The position numbers and the translations under genes were made by a program. DNA of 64,000 nucleotides from CAVRXQ01 sp963725215. GTDB taxonomy: Bacteria > Actinomycetota > Acidimicrobiia > Acidimicrobiales > Bog-793. Location: assembly GCA_963725215.1 (NCBI GenBank), contig CAVRXQ010000005.1:1-64000 (forward strand), written 5' to 3'. The notes under the pieces are model-generated. The model saw nothing but the letters and a program-made list of their open reading frames with translations. It did no database searches and had not been told where the DNA came from. Positions 44,288-53,526 of this stretch are shown here, in pieces (positions within the stretch are counted from its first letter, which is position 1; the number at the start of each line of letters is the position of its first letter).

Positions 44288-44342
44288 GTCGCCTCCTTCG
44301 TTCGGGAACGCGCCGATGGTAGGAGAAGAGAGAAGACCCGCC

Positions 44343-45074
44343 TCAGCTGGCGAACCGGCGCGCGTCTCGGGCTGCGTAGCGGGCGACGTCGATGTCGATG
44401 TCGGATGCCTTTTCGATCGCCTCGACGATCTCAGCGAGCGAATCCGCCGGGAACGCGCAGGTCATCTCTTCGGGCGACATCCCCATCCTCGCCCGTGACA
44501 GCGCGCAGCCGGCGCTCGCCGCCGCACGCCGCTGCTCTTTCGCGATCGCGACGATTTGGCACTGCGGTTTCCCGCTGATCGAGAGGGACGGGACGGCGTC
44601 GGAGATCACCATCAGCTGGCGCCCGTTGATCCGCACTATCACAACTTCGGGTTGGACCCCTTCGGGGAAGGAGTCGAGCGGGCCGTAGGTGATCGCCTGC
44701 GGGTGGGGCGACACGCTCGGCAGGTCGGCGACGTCGTCTTCGCCGACCCAGTGCGCCGCGAGGAGGGTCTTCACGTCGTCGTTCTTTGCCACCTCGCCGA
44801 GCGTCGCGAGGCCGTGGGTCACGCGACCGACGGAGCAGTTGCCGTGGTCTTCGGGCACGGTGGTGAAGACGCGATCGGTCGCTTTCAACCAGAAGACGCA
44901 CCCGGCGCTGACGCGTCCGCGGCGGCCGTCCGAAGCCGGCTCGGACATCGGCTCGTCGAAGGCCGGAACAGAGGCGGGTCTCGTCGCGCCGAACGCTATC
45001 GCGATCGGTGGGGCTTCCAGGTGGAGCGCGACACGAAGTCGCCGCGCGATGTCGGGCCAGTTGGTGATCGCCAT
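44343..45074 (-). CDS. DUF169 domain protein
   Basis: This encodes 243 residues. Motifs of DUF169: APPIAIAFG, GCVFWLKATDRVFTTVPEDHGNCSVGRVTHGL, ITYGPLDSFPEGVQPEVVIVRINGRQLMVISDAV and GCALSRARMGMSPEEMTCAFPADSLAEIV. Several conserved cysteines (CVFW, NCSVG, AGCALSR, TCAFP) suggest a cofactor or metal site. Function unknown. It runs convergently away from tyrS and is followed after 55 bp by the MaoC gene on the same strand. Confidence 0.9.
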   Translation of the reverse strand: MAITNWPDIARRLRVALHLEAPPIAIAFGATRPASVPAFDEPMSEPASDGRRGRVSAGCVFWLKATDRVFTTVPEDHGNCSVGRVTHGLATLGEVAKNDDVKTLLAAHWVGEDDVADLPSVSPHPQAITYGPLDSFPEGVQPEVVIVRINGRQLMVISDAVPSLSISGKPQCQIVAIAKEQRRAAASAGCALSRARMGMSPEEMTCAFPADSLAEIVEAIEKASDIDIDVARYAARDARRFAS

Positions 45075-45138
45075 CTCGTCGTTCTAGCCGCGCTCGGACA
45101 TTCGAGGGAGCGCCGGAGCCCTGTGGCAGGCTGAATTC

Positions 45139-46422
45139 ATGGCGAAGGCGTCTGAGGACCTCGCATTTCGCGGGCTCGTGCACCAAGTGAGCGACGTCGC
45201 GCTGCTGGGGCGCCTCGACACCTCGCACGAGACGATCTACGCCGGCTTCGACCCCTCCGCTGACAGCTTGCACATCGGAAACCTGATGCTGCTGTGCACG
45301 CTTAGGCGCCTGCAGCAATTCGGTCACCGCCCGATCGCCGTCGCTGGAAGCGGGACCGGCCTCGTCGGCGACCCGGGCGGGAAAGACACCGAGCGTCCGC
45401 TCATGTCCTTGGACGAGCTCCAGGCGAACGTCGAGGGCATCCGCCCCCAACTCGAGCGCTTCTTGGACTTCTCTTCCTCCGCGGGCGAGGCGAGGGCGAT
45501 CGTCGTCGACAACGGCTCGTGGCTCTCGAATCTGCGGGTGATCGAGTTCCTGCGCGAGGTCGGCAAGCACTTCACCGTGAACCAGATCGTGGCGAAGGAA
45601 TCGGTGAAGAACCGCTTCGAGCGGCCCGATCAGGGCATCTCGTACACCGAGTTCTCCTACATGCTCTTGCAGGCGTACGACTTCCTCCATCTTTTCGACG
45701 AATACGACTGCCGAGTGCAGATCGGCGGCAGCGACCAGTGGGGAAACATCACGATCGGTGTCGACCTGATCAGGAGAGTTCGCGGAGAGACCGCGTACGC
45801 GCTGACGACGCCGCTTGTAACTAAGGCCGACGGGACGAAGTTCGGCAAGTCGGAGGAGGGTGCGCTCTTCCTCGACAAGCGACGTACGAGCCCGTTCGAG
45901 CTCTACCAGTTCTTCCTGCGCACCGACGACGCGTCGGTGCCCAACTACCTGCGCTACTTCACATTTCTCGATCACGAAGAGATCGCCGCGCTCGACGAGG
46001 CGACCGCCAAGCATCCCGAACGTCGTGAGGCGCAACGGGCGCTCGCGGCCGAGGTGACGACGCTCGTCCACGGCGAGGAGGAGACGCGCCGCGTCGAGCG
46101 CGCCGCGGAGGCTCTCTACACAGAAGACGTCACCCGGCTCGACGAAGAGACCCTCCTCGAGGTGTTCGCCGACGCACCATCGTCGACCCATGCCCGTACG
46201 ACGATCGACGGCTCGGGCCTCGACCCGGTGGATGCGTTCGCCCTTTCGGGGCTCGTGCGGTCGAAGTCGCAGGCCCGCACGGCTTTGGAACAGGGGGGCG
46301 CGTACGTGAACAACCGGCGGCTCGAAGCCGGGGAAAAGATCACGTCTGACCGGTTGATCGCCGGGAAGTACCTCGTATTGAGACGCGGGCGCCGGGAGCT
46401 CCACCTGCTGCGCTTCGAATGA
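45139..46422 (+). CDS. tyrS: Tyrosyl-tRNA synthetase
   Basis: This encodes 427 residues. Class Ia synthetase with the HIGH-type motif in DSLHIGNLML and the KMSKS-type KFGKS in DGTKFGKSEEGALFLD. Tyrosine pocket residues are seen in YAGFDPSA, SYMLLQAYDFLHLFDEYDC and QIGGSDQWGNI. The C-terminal S4 RNA-binding domain has LVRSKSQARTALEQGGAYVNNRRL. It charges tRNA-Tyr. Its stop overlaps the next start (ATGA). Confidence 0.97.
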   Translation: MAKASEDLAFRGLVHQVSDVALLGRLDTSHETIYAGFDPSADSLHIGNLMLLCTLRRLQQFGHRPIAVAGSGTGLVGDPGGKDTERPLMSLDELQANVEGIRPQLERFLDFSSSAGEARAIVVDNGSWLSNLRVIEFLREVGKHFTVNQIVAKESVKNRFERPDQGISYTEFSYMLLQAYDFLHLFDEYDCRVQIGGSDQWGNITIGVDLIRRVRGETAYALTTPLVTKADGTKFGKSEEGALFLDKRRTSPFELYQFFLRTDDASVPNYLRYFTFLDHEEIAALDEATAKHPERREAQRALAAEVTTLVHGEEETRRVERAAEALYTEDVTRLDEETLLEVFADAPSSTHARTTIDGSGLDPVDAFALSGLVRSKSQARTALEQGGAYVNNRRLEAGEKITSDRLIAGKYLVLRRGRRELHLLRFE

Positions 46423-46868
46423 CGAGGACGCGCCTCGTCGCGGTGATCGGTACCCTCGTTTTGGCGCTCGTCGCCGCGGCGTGCGGAGGATCGCACACGA
46501 CGTTGCCGCAGAGGCTTCGCGCGTGGGAGTCCGGCGCGTCCTACCTCCAAGACCAGAGCCTCATCTCTACCGACATCCGCGAGATCGCGACGGGGATTCG
46601 TACGGGACCGTTGCAGGCACTGCACACCGCGTGTGACGGTCTCGCCGTCGACTCAGCGAACGCCTACGGCGAGTTGCCTACGCCCGAGCAAGCGCTCACA
46701 AGCGACCTGAACGACGAGTACCTCACGGCGACTAACGCCGCGCAGTCGTGTTCGACGTCGACATCGCGGCACGGCGGGCGGATCGAGCGCTACCTCACGC
46801 TGATCGCGCGCGCAAAGCGCGACTTGCGCGGCGCGAACGCGCGGATCGCCCGCATCCTTTTCCCTTGA
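46419..46868 (+). CDS. Small lipoprotein
   Basis: This encodes 149 residues. Signal peptide TRTRLVAVIGTLVLALVAAACGG with lipobox VAAAC (Cys22), so it is exported and lipid-anchored. The mature part is helical with two further cysteines (HTAC, QSCSTS) that may form a disulfide, and a long C-terminal helix (RYLTLIARAKRDLRGANARIARI). Coupled to tyrS by a 4-bp overlap, although a functional link is unlikely. No family recognised. Confidence 0.75.
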   Translation: MTRTRLVAVIGTLVLALVAAACGGSHTTLPQRLRAWESGASYLQDQSLISTDIREIATGIRTGPLQALHTACDGLAVDSANAYGELPTPEQALTSDLNDEYLTATNAAQSCSTSTSRHGGRIERYLTLIARAKRDLRGANARIARILFP

Positions 46869-46871
46869 TCC

Positions 46872-48501
46872 TCAGCCGCCTTCTATGAGCGCGCGCTCGG
46901 CGAGGGGGACCGGCAGGCAGCCGCTCCCAGCGATGAGGTCGTGGAACTGGCGGAGGTCGCGTCCCTCCTCTGAGACGAACCGCTCCCGCATCCGCTCGAT
47001 CTCGAGGCATCCCGTCAAGTACGAGGGCGCCTGCGTCGGCCACTGGCAGTAGCGGCCGACCTCGGCTCGCGCAACCGGCTCGGTGAGCCCGACGCCGTCG
47101 CGCATGAACATCACCGCATCTTCGAAGTTCATGTCGCCGATGTGGAGCCCGGTGTCGACGACGATGCGCCCCGCTCGCCAGATGCGCGCGTTGAGATGCC
47201 CGAGAAGGCTCGTGTCGTCCGCGAAGTAACCCTGCTCGCGCATCATCTTCTCCGCGTACAGCGCCCAGCCTTCGGAGAAGTACGAGGAGTGGATGAACTG
47301 ACGGACGCGACGCGGGTTCGCCTTCATCCAAGTGAGGTGCCAGTGGTGCCCCGGGTAAGCCTCGTGCACGGTGACCGTCGGAATGGACTGGAAGCTGTTG
47401 GCGGCCAGACGACGCTCGTCTTCCTCGGCGGTCGAGCCCTGGGGCGGCCACGGCACGTTGAAGTGCCCTCGGCGACCGGGTCGAAACGCCGGAGGAGAGA
47501 AGTACGACGCGACGGCGAGGACCGGACGCAACACCTCCGGTGTCGGTTCGACGACACACTCCTCGTCATCGGGGAAGCTGACGAGGCCGTGCTCGACGAG
47601 GTAGGCGCGCGCCTTTTCGGACTCGTTCGCGTACGCAACGCGGAGCCCTTCGAAGTCCTCCGCGTGGTGATCGCGCGCGGCGTTGAAGACTTCGGCCCAC
47701 GACGACGCGCCGGGGTCGATGCGAGAGGCGATCTCGTTCGCTTCTTCTTCGAGCTCGGCAAAGACCCGACGCCCGCGCTCGCGGAGCTCGCGGACGTCGA
47801 AATCGAACAGCTCGCGCTCGTGAAGAAGTGCCGTGTACCGGTTCTCTCCGAGCGCGTACGAACCCTGCGCCGCCTCGCCGAGCTCAGCGAGGAAGGAGCC
47901 GAATGCGGCGCACGCCTCGGCGGCGACTCGACCCGCTTGCGCGACCGACTCGCGCAGCTCTGCAACGGAGAACTCAAGGGGAAGCGCGTCTTCGAAGTAC
48001 GAGACCGCCGCCTCGCACTGCTGTTGCGCGCGGCCGACGATGAGCGGGCTCGCGAGCTCTGCCGAGAGGTTCGCTCGTCCGGATTCGAGCGCGCCGGCAA
48101 TCGCGCGCAGCCGGCTCGCGACGTAGCCGGCGAGTTCTTGTTCCGGGAAGATCCGATGGACGACGAGCGTCAAGACGCCTTCGAAGCACGGGTCGAGGTA
48201 CGCCATCGGGTCGCGCCGCCACGCCTGCCACGACTCGAGCACCACCCGTCCGCGAAGCGTCGAGACGATGCCGTCACGGTCGACCCGCTGGGCTGGGGAC
48301 AGACCGTCGTCTCCCGTTGAGCCGAGGCGCTCGATCCACTCGTTGTTCGCGCGCCGTCTTTTCGCGAAGGATTCTTCGCTCAGATCGTCGATCTCGCCGT
48401 GTGCTCCGTCAGCGCCGAGCGCGCTCGCCATAACCGGCGAGTCGGCGAGCTGTTCTTGCAACCAGTCCTCGAGGACCCCGTCGAACGCGTAATCGCTCAT
48501 T
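46872..48501 (-). CDS. DUF885 family metallopeptidase-like protein
   Basis: From ATG 48501 this encodes 542 residues; the open frame upstream of it is not protein-like. The zinc-binding HExxH-type motif is in TVTVHEAYPGHHWHLTW with the downstream Glu in YFSEGWALYAEKMMREQGYF. The N-terminal half is helical (LEDWLQEQLADSPVMASALGADGAHGEID, EESFAKRRRANNEWIERL). DUF885 proteins are cytoplasmic or exported peptidases of unknown specificity; no signal peptide is seen here. It converges with the lipoprotein gene, 3 bp apart. Confidence 0.92.
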
Positions 48502-48569
48502 GCCCGACCATATGCGAACGCCTCACATCCACGCACGGAGTACGAGAGACGCTCAAGTAGCGTCGGGAC

Positions 48570-49124
48570 GTGCCAATTGAGCACGACGCGCTCGCGAGCG
48601 CCCCCGCGCATGCAGATGAGGAGGCCTTCGACCGGCTGCGCCGCAGGGTGCTGTGGTCGATGCCGACCGGTCTGTACCTGATCGGGTCGATCGCCGACGG
48701 GGCGCGCAACATGATGACGGCCAATCTCGTCACCCAGGTGTGCGTCGATCCGAAGCTCGTCGGGGCGGCGATCGAAAAGACCTCGCGTACCCACGAGCTC
48801 ATCGAACGTGGAATGGTGTTCTCGGTAGCGATGCTCGACCGAGAAGACCGGGCGATCGTCCGGAAGTTCGTCAAACCTGCGACAGATGATGAGGCCGCCC
48901 ACACGTTGAACAGTTTCGAATACATCGACGCATCGGCGACTGGCGCGCCCGTCCTCACCGCGGCGATCGCGCACCTCGACTGTCGTCTCCACAAGTCCGT
49001 GCCGCTCGGATCGCATACCTTTTTCATCGGCGAGGTCGTTGACGCGGCGTTCGGGCCGACTCCCACCGACGACGACCGCAAAGTGCTGCGCGTCGAAGAC
49101 ACCCGAATGAGCTACGGCGGATGA
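48570..49124 (+). CDS. Flavin reductase-like FMN-binding protein
   Basis: This encodes 184 residues from GTG 48570. The split-barrel flavin reductase domain is visible: LRRRVLWSMPTGLYLIGSIADGARNMMTANLVTQVCVDPKLVGAAIEKTSRTHELI (substrate and FMN loop) and VLTAAIAHLDCRLHKSVPLGSHTFFIGEVVDAAF. Such proteins reduce FMN with NAD(P)H for partner monooxygenases or act as FMN-dependent oxidoreductases; no partner is adjacent. Divergent from the DUF885 gene. Confidence 0.9.
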   Translation: MPIEHDALASAPAHADEEAFDRLRRRVLWSMPTGLYLIGSIADGARNMMTANLVTQVCVDPKLVGAAIEKTSRTHELIERGMVFSVAMLDREDRAIVRKFVKPATDDEAAHTLNSFEYIDASATGAPVLTAAIAHLDCRLHKSVPLGSHTFFIGEVVDAAFGPTPTDDDRKVLRVEDTRMSYGG

Positions 49125-49194
49125 CGGCTCCCGTCTGGGGGCAAGCCAGCAGTCGTTCCGCGTCGCGCGCCACGTGCAGGGGATCGGAGCGCGC

Positions 49195-50421
49195 GTGACG
49201 ACGGCTGTCGGATCCGCGTCCCATGCCCCGCGCCGCGGGAGGTCGTCGCGACCCGACGAGCTCTCGGTCCGCTTCATCGATCGCGACGCGGACTTGGAGG
49301 ACCTCGTCGACGAAGTGGGCGATGCGATCGATTACGCGATCGACACGGAGTTCCACCGCGAGCGGACGTACTTCGCTCAGCTCGCGCTGGTGCAACTTGC
49401 GTGGAACGGTGGAGTCGCGGCCATCGATCCGTTGGCCGTAGATCTCGTCCCGCTGAAGAAGATCTTGCGCGGCCAAGGCACCGCGGTGATCCACGCCGCG
49501 GATCAGGACCTCGAAGTGCTCGAGCGCTCGACTGGCGCGGTGCCGGCGCGCATGTTCGACACGCAGCTCGCGGCGCGATTTTTGGGCATGTCGTCGCCGT
49601 CGCTCGTCTCCCTCGCCGACAAGATGCTCGGGATCCGCCTGGAAAAAGGCGACCAACTCGCCGACTGGACACGAAGGCCGCTTCGGCGAGAACAAATCCA
49701 GTACGCGGCCCACGACGTTGCGCACCTCATCGAGTTGAAAGCGGCGATTTCCGACGAGCTGTCGAGGCGCGGACGGCTCGAGTGGGCCGAAGAGGAGTGC
49801 GCAGTTCTTCTCGAACGGGCGCGCGCCTTGCCGCTCCCCGAACAGGCGTGGTGGAGGCTCCGTCAGGCCCGGCAGTTTCGTGGAAGCGCGAGGGGTGTCG
49901 CGCAAAGCGTCGCCGCCTGGCGGGAAAGGCGCGCACAGACGATCGATCGGCCGGTTCGCTATGTGCTGTCGGACCTTGCCGTCGCGGCGATCGCGCACCG
50001 TCCGCCGCACAGCCGTACGGACCTCGAGCACGTGCGCAACCTGGACCTGCGCTCACTGTCCCAAGGCATCGTCGCCGAATTGCTCGGTGCGGTCGCCGAG
50101 GGCGAGTCCCTATCTGGCTCTGCGATCGCCGTCCCTCCCGGGCCGGACGGCGCCGGGGTCGCGAAACCTGCTGTCGCGCTGGCGCTCGCGTACGCGGGAG
50201 AACTCGCGCGCACCCTCGACATCGACGCTTCGCTGCTCGCGACTCGCGCCGACGTGATCGATTTTCTGCAAGTTCCTCCGACCGGGCGGCTCACGGAGAC
50301 ATGGCGACACCACCTCGTCGGCGAACCGCTCGCCCGTCTGGCGGCTGGCAACGCCGCGCTCGCCCTTCAAGGTGGCGATCTCGTGATCGAAGAGCGTTCG
50401 TTTCGCCCGATCTCGAGCTGA
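49195..50421 (+). CDS. Ribonuclease D-like 3'-5' exonuclease
   Basis: From GTG 49195 (GGAG upstream) this encodes 408 residues. The DEDDy exonuclease domain has YAIDTEFHRERTYFAQLALVQLA (DxE), VIHAADQDLEVLER (second Asp) and IQYAAHDVAHLIEL (Y-x-x-x-D). Two HRDC-like helical regions follow (about 205-370). RNase D trims the 3' ends of tRNA precursors and other small RNAs. Convergent with the HIT gene, 8 bp apart. Confidence 0.9.
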   Translation: MTTAVGSASHAPRRGRSSRPDELSVRFIDRDADLEDLVDEVGDAIDYAIDTEFHRERTYFAQLALVQLAWNGGVAAIDPLAVDLVPLKKILRGQGTAVIHAADQDLEVLERSTGAVPARMFDTQLAARFLGMSSPSLVSLADKMLGIRLEKGDQLADWTRRPLRREQIQYAAHDVAHLIELKAAISDELSRRGRLEWAEEECAVLLERARALPLPEQAWWRLRQARQFRGSARGVAQSVAAWRERRAQTIDRPVRYVLSDLAVAAIAHRPPHSRTDLEHVRNLDLRSLSQGIVAELLGAVAEGESLSGSAIAVPPGPDGAGVAKPAVALALAYAGELARTLDIDASLLATRADVIDFLQVPPTGRLTETWRHHLVGEPLARLAAGNAALALQGGDLVIEERSFRPISS

Positions 50422-50429
50422 GCGGAGCG

Positions 50430-50909
50430 TCAGGGAGACGATTCGAGCGCGGCCCGCACACGCGCCGAGAACTCGTTCACCGCATCGGCGTTGCCCCTTG
50501 GTGCGCCGGGCCAATCGTCGACGCGCGCCCCCCAGAACTCGTGGGGGGTGCCGGGATAGCGCGCGATGACGTGCACGTGGTGGTGCGGGATGTGGTCGAA
50601 GACGAAGGAGTAGACCGCCTCGGCGCCGAAGCCTTCGAGCACCTTCGCCAGCCGGGTGACCATCGCCGACTCGGTGTTTCCCTCTTCGATCGAGCGCTCG
50701 GCGAGCCCGCGTACGTGGCGTCGCAACTCGACGTCCAGGTGGCCGAGGTAGGCGCCATCTCGCCCGGGTTTCGCGTGGTACACGAGCACGAGGTCGTCGG
50801 CGTAGATGAGGTCCGAGACGAGGGGACCCCGTCCCTCGTGCTTCTCGCAGATCTGGCAGCCATTCGCGCCGGCGTCTGGCGCCGTCGCGGTCTCCGACTC
50901 GGCGCTCAC
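50430..50909 (-). CDS. HIT family protein
   Basis: This encodes 159 residues. The histidine triad is SFVFDHIPHHHVHVIARYPG (H-x-H-x-H-type), and the N-terminal CQICEKHEG is a typical CxxC zinc pair; VLVYHAKPGRDGAYLGHLDVELRRHV forms the nucleotide-binding strands. HIT proteins hydrolyse nucleoside phosphoramidates or dinucleotides. The start overlaps the stop of the preceding small gene (50906-50909, ATGA-type), so they are cotranscribed. Confidence 0.93.
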   Translation of the reverse strand: MSAESETATAPDAGANGCQICEKHEGRGPLVSDLIYADDLVLVYHAKPGRDGAYLGHLDVELRRHVRGLAERSIEEGNTESAMVTRLAKVLEGFGAEAVYSFVFDHIPHHHVHVIARYPGTPHEFWGARVDDWPGAPRGNADAVNEFSARVRAALESSP

Positions 50910-51157
50910 CGGGCCGGCGGGGCCTCGGACCCCTCGTCGGGCTTCGGGCGCAGGTCGATGGTGAAAGTGAGGATCCCGCCTTCGAGGTGGGTCTCGGCGT
51001 CACCGATCATCGCGAAGTCCATGAAGTCGGCCTCCATCTGCTCGATGAACTGCCGGCGCTCCGGCCCCTCGACCGGGGGGATCCCGCGGCTCCTCACCGC
51101 GGCAGCCCGCTCCCGAAAGCGCGCCACCATCGCTTGCGGGTCGAAGGTTTCAGGCAC
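50906..51157 (-). CDS. Small hypothetical protein, 83 aa
   Basis: This encodes 83 residues. The N-terminal half is one long helix (DPQAMVARFRERAAAVRSRGIPPV ... RRQFIEQMEADFMDFAMIGDA) and the C-terminal half forms strands (ETHLEGGILTFTIDLRP). No known domain. It is coupled to the HIT gene downstream by overlap. The transposable element with TnpB begins 12 bp upstream of its start, so its original promoter may have been displaced. Confidence 0.7.
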   Translation of the reverse strand: MPETFDPQAMVARFRERAAAVRSRGIPPVEGPERRQFIEQMEADFMDFAMIGDAETHLEGGILTFTIDLRPKPDEGSEAPPAR

Positions 51158-51169
51158 GATGCGACCTTA

Positions 51170-52443
51170 GGGCCAGTACGACGGCGGGCTCGTCTCTCGA
51201 CGCGACGACTTTTCGAAAGCGCCGATACAGCCCTTGGTTACCTTGCCGCCATGTCCCGCGAGGGATGCCGAACCTTTTCGTTTCGGCTCTATCCGACGGT
51301 CGGTCAACAGATCGCACTCACACACCTTTTCGATCTGCAGCGCGAGCTCTACAACGCGGCGTTGGAGGCGCGCCGCGGCGCGTGGGCATGGGAAAAGCGA
51401 TCTACTTCCCATTTCGACGAGTGCAAGGTTCTTACCGATCTTCGCGACGTGCGGCCGGACGTGCTTTCCTTTGGGGTCATTGTCTGCCGCGGCACGCTGA
51501 AGCGCCTCGACCGAGCCTTTTCCGCCTTCTACCGTCGTTGTGCCAAAGGTGAGAAACCCGGCTACCCACGCTTTCGCTCGCTGAGCCGCTTTGACTCGGT
51601 GCAGTACGAGGACCGATCCGGTTGGCGACTCGACGAGGAAGCGTCCCGATTACATCTTCAAGGGATCGGCGCCGTGAAGGTGAGGCTCCATCGCCCTGCC
51701 CGCGGGATCCCGAAGGCGATCACCGTCCGTCGCGAAGGGCGGCACTGGCTCGTTGCGATCCGCAGCGTCGAGGTGCCGAAGAACCCGCTTCCGAGTACCG
51801 GCAAGCAGATCGGGATCGACCTTGGCGTCGGAGTGCTTGTCGGGACCTCAGACGGGAAGCTCGTCAAGTCCGGGAGGTTCCTCAAACAGGAGGAAGCGTG
51901 CCTCAAGGAAGCCCAGCAAGTCGTCTCGCGGCGTCACCACGGGTCCAAGGGACGGCAACGAGCTGTCCAGGAAGTCGGAGCGATCCATAGAAAGGTCGCT
52001 CGGAGGAGAAAGGACCTCCTACACAAGGCGTCTCGGGCGTTGGTTGATGACTACGACCTGATCTGCCACGAGGCGTTGAAGGTCTCGAAGATGACGAGGC
52101 GGCCAAAGCCGCGACGAGACGAGAAAGGGGGTTACGAAAGAAACGGCGCCCGGGCGAAGTCCGGGCTCAACAAGTCGATCAACGACTCTGGATGGAACAT
52201 GTTGTTAACGATGATCGCCTACAAAGCGGAAGATGCTGGCAGGCAGATGATCGCGGTCGACCCCCGCAACACATCGCGAAAATGCGCGAAATGCGGATAC
52301 GTCGACAAGCACAACCGGCGCGGCGTGCGCTTTTCCTGCCTCTCGTGCGGACACGAAGCCCACGCCGATCTCAACGCCGCTGTGAACATCCTTCGGGCCG
52401 GTAGGGCCCAGCAGCTTCGCGCTGCGTAGGGCGATACTGGCCC
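51170..52443 (+). mobile_element. Solitary TnpB element, possible boundaries
   Basis: A perfect 9-bp inverted pair, GGGCCAGTA at 51170-51178 and TACTGGCCC at 52435-52443, brackets the tnpB gene (72 bp before the start, 5 bp after the stop). No TnpA transposase is present, so this is an IS1341-like, TnpB-only unit. The boundaries are my suggestion; IS200/IS605 relatives usually lack terminal inverted repeats, so the pair may be coincidence or a folded RNA element. Confidence 0.5.
51251..52429 (+). CDS. tnpB: RNA-guided TnpB-type nuclease (IS200/IS605 family)
   Basis: This encodes 392 residues. The N-terminal OrfB/HTH region includes FSFRLYPTVGQQIALTHLFDLQRELYNAAL and FSAFYRRCAKGEKPGYPRF. The RuvC-like catalytic residues are Asp in IGIDLGVGVLV, Glu in DLICHEALKVSKM and Asp in HEAHADLNAAVNIL. 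The zinc ribbon is SRKCAKCGY ... FSCLSCGHE (two CxxC). All three acidic residues are intact, so the protein could be active. TnpB proteins use an RNA derived from the element's 3' end to cut DNA. The GC-rich hairpins over the last 60 bp (CAGCAGCTTCGCGCTGCG) are where such an RNA would lie. Confidence 0.93.
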   Translation: MSREGCRTFSFRLYPTVGQQIALTHLFDLQRELYNAALEARRGAWAWEKRSTSHFDECKVLTDLRDVRPDVLSFGVIVCRGTLKRLDRAFSAFYRRCAKGEKPGYPRFRSLSRFDSVQYEDRSGWRLDEEASRLHLQGIGAVKVRLHRPARGIPKAITVRREGRHWLVAIRSVEVPKNPLPSTGKQIGIDLGVGVLVGTSDGKLVKSGRFLKQEEACLKEAQQVVSRRHHGSKGRQRAVQEVGAIHRKVARRRKDLLHKASRALVDDYDLICHEALKVSKMTRRPKPRRDEKGGYERNGARAKSGLNKSINDSGWNMLLTMIAYKAEDAGRQMIAVDPRNTSRKCAKCGYVDKHNRRGVRFSCLSCGHEAHADLNAAVNILRAGRAQQLRAA

Positions 52444-52616
52444 ACTACCCGACGTTACAAGCGCGGTTGCCGACGAATCTCGCGATGTTCGCCCACGTCG
52501 TCGGCGGTATGCTCGCTCGACGGCTGACGAGCCGGGCTCCACGCACCTGGACGCGCCCGTGCGCCTGGCGAAGATGGGGGACGGCGCGTTCTCGCAGGAT
52601 CTTTTGGGAGTTACCC

Positions 52617-52793
52617 GTGAAAAAGGGACGTCACCGCCGCTTCGAAGAAGCCCGCAGCTTGAAACGATCGATCGAGGTCGTGGTCGAGCCCTGTCCCGAG
52701 TGCGGTGCCGGGCCCGAGGAGGACCACGCAGCCTGGTGCCTTTACGAGGCCGAGGATCTCGAGGCAGAAGAGGACGCCGAGCGGCTTCTCTGA
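52617..52793 (+). CDS. Small CxxC protein, 58 aa
   Basis: A GTG at 52617 with GGGAG seven bases upstream opens 58 residues: a basic N-terminus KKGRHRRFEEARSLKRS, then VEPCPECGAGPEEDHAAWC with a CPxC pair and a third Cys, and a very acidic tail (YEAEDLEAEEDAERLL). The charge asymmetry and Cys arrangement suggest a small zinc-binding protein. Its 3' end overlaps the opposite-strand neighbour by about 50 bp. No family recognised. Confidence 0.6.
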   Translation: MKKGRHRRFEEARSLKRSIEVVVEPCPECGAGPEEDHAAWCLYEAEDLEAEEDAERLL

Positions 52794-53515
52794 CGCCGCA
52801 CGACGGGGTGCGGCAGCACGGCGCGTGCCCCGGTCCTCGTTTCCAAGTACTCGACGAGCAGGTCGTAGACGGTGGGGCCGATCATCTCTTTGAGCTCGTC
52901 CGCGGCGCTCTTGTAGACCGGCTCCTTGCCGACGAAGGCCTCCGGCGCCTCGGTGCACCACCAGTGGAACTCGTCGCCGGCCGGGCCCCAGTGGCGACGA
53001 TCCCACTGCGTCACCGTCGAGGTGACGTGGCCGTCCTCCTCCTCGAAGTCTTCACGTCGGAGTGGTAACTGCCAGCAGACCTCCGGCTTCGTCGTGAGCG
53101 GGGGCACCCCCGCCTCGAGCGCCGCGCGGTGCAGCGAGCACCCGGGTCCGCCGGGAAAGCCGGGCCGGTTCAAGAAGATGCACGCCCCGTCGACGAGGCG
53201 GGTCTTCCACTCGCCCTGGTGGAAGCGCGCGATGCCGAGACGCTTCGCCTTGTCGTAGTACTGGAACTGCTCTCGCGTCAGCTTCGCCGCGGCCTTCTCC
53301 ACGCGACGTTGGTCCTTTTTGTCCGCCAAGTGGGCGCCGTAGCTGCAACACCCCTGGACGAGTTCTGGGGCGGGTGCGGTGAGGACGCCTTGGCAACCGG
53401 CTCCGTAGATGCACATCCACGGGCTCGTCAAGAACGTGAGGTCGAGCACCCACGTGCGCTCTTCGTCGGGATCTTCGAAACTGACCCACTCGTGCGCGTC
53501 TTCGAGTGCTGACAC
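52742..53515 (-). CDS. Cysteine-rich conserved hypothetical protein (YkgJ/DUF3109-like)
   Basis: From GTG 53515 this encodes 257 residues. Cysteines are arranged as WMCIYGAGCQGVL, VQGCCSYGAHL, GACIFLNRPGF, GPGCSLHRAAL and EVCWQLPLRR, spaced like the zinc/iron cluster of YkgJ-type proteins (DUF3109 has a similar 'C..GC....CC..G' start). The C-terminal half is helical (KSAADELKEMIGPTVYDLLVEYLETR). Function unknown. It is followed by the radical SAM gene upstream in the opposite sense of reading order (11 bp from its end), so one minus-strand operon is likely. Confidence 0.75.
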   Translation of the reverse strand: MSALEDAHEWVSFEDPDEERTWVLDLTFLTSPWMCIYGAGCQGVLTAPAPELVQGCCSYGAHLADKKDQRRVEKAAAKLTREQFQYYDKAKRLGIARFHQGEWKTRLVDGACIFLNRPGFPGGPGCSLHRAALEAGVPPLTTKPEVCWQLPLRREDFEEEDGHVTSTVTQWDRRHWGPAGDEFHWWCTEAPEAFVGKEPVYKSAADELKEMIGPTVYDLLVEYLETRTGARAVLPHPVVRRQRSRSASSSASRSSAS

Positions 53516-53526
53516 GGACCGGAAAC

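Noticed and set aside
44431..46404. 657-codon minus-strand frame opposite tyrS
   Set aside because: It lies exactly antisense to a clear tyrosyl-tRNA synthetase and has no protein-like motifs of its own.
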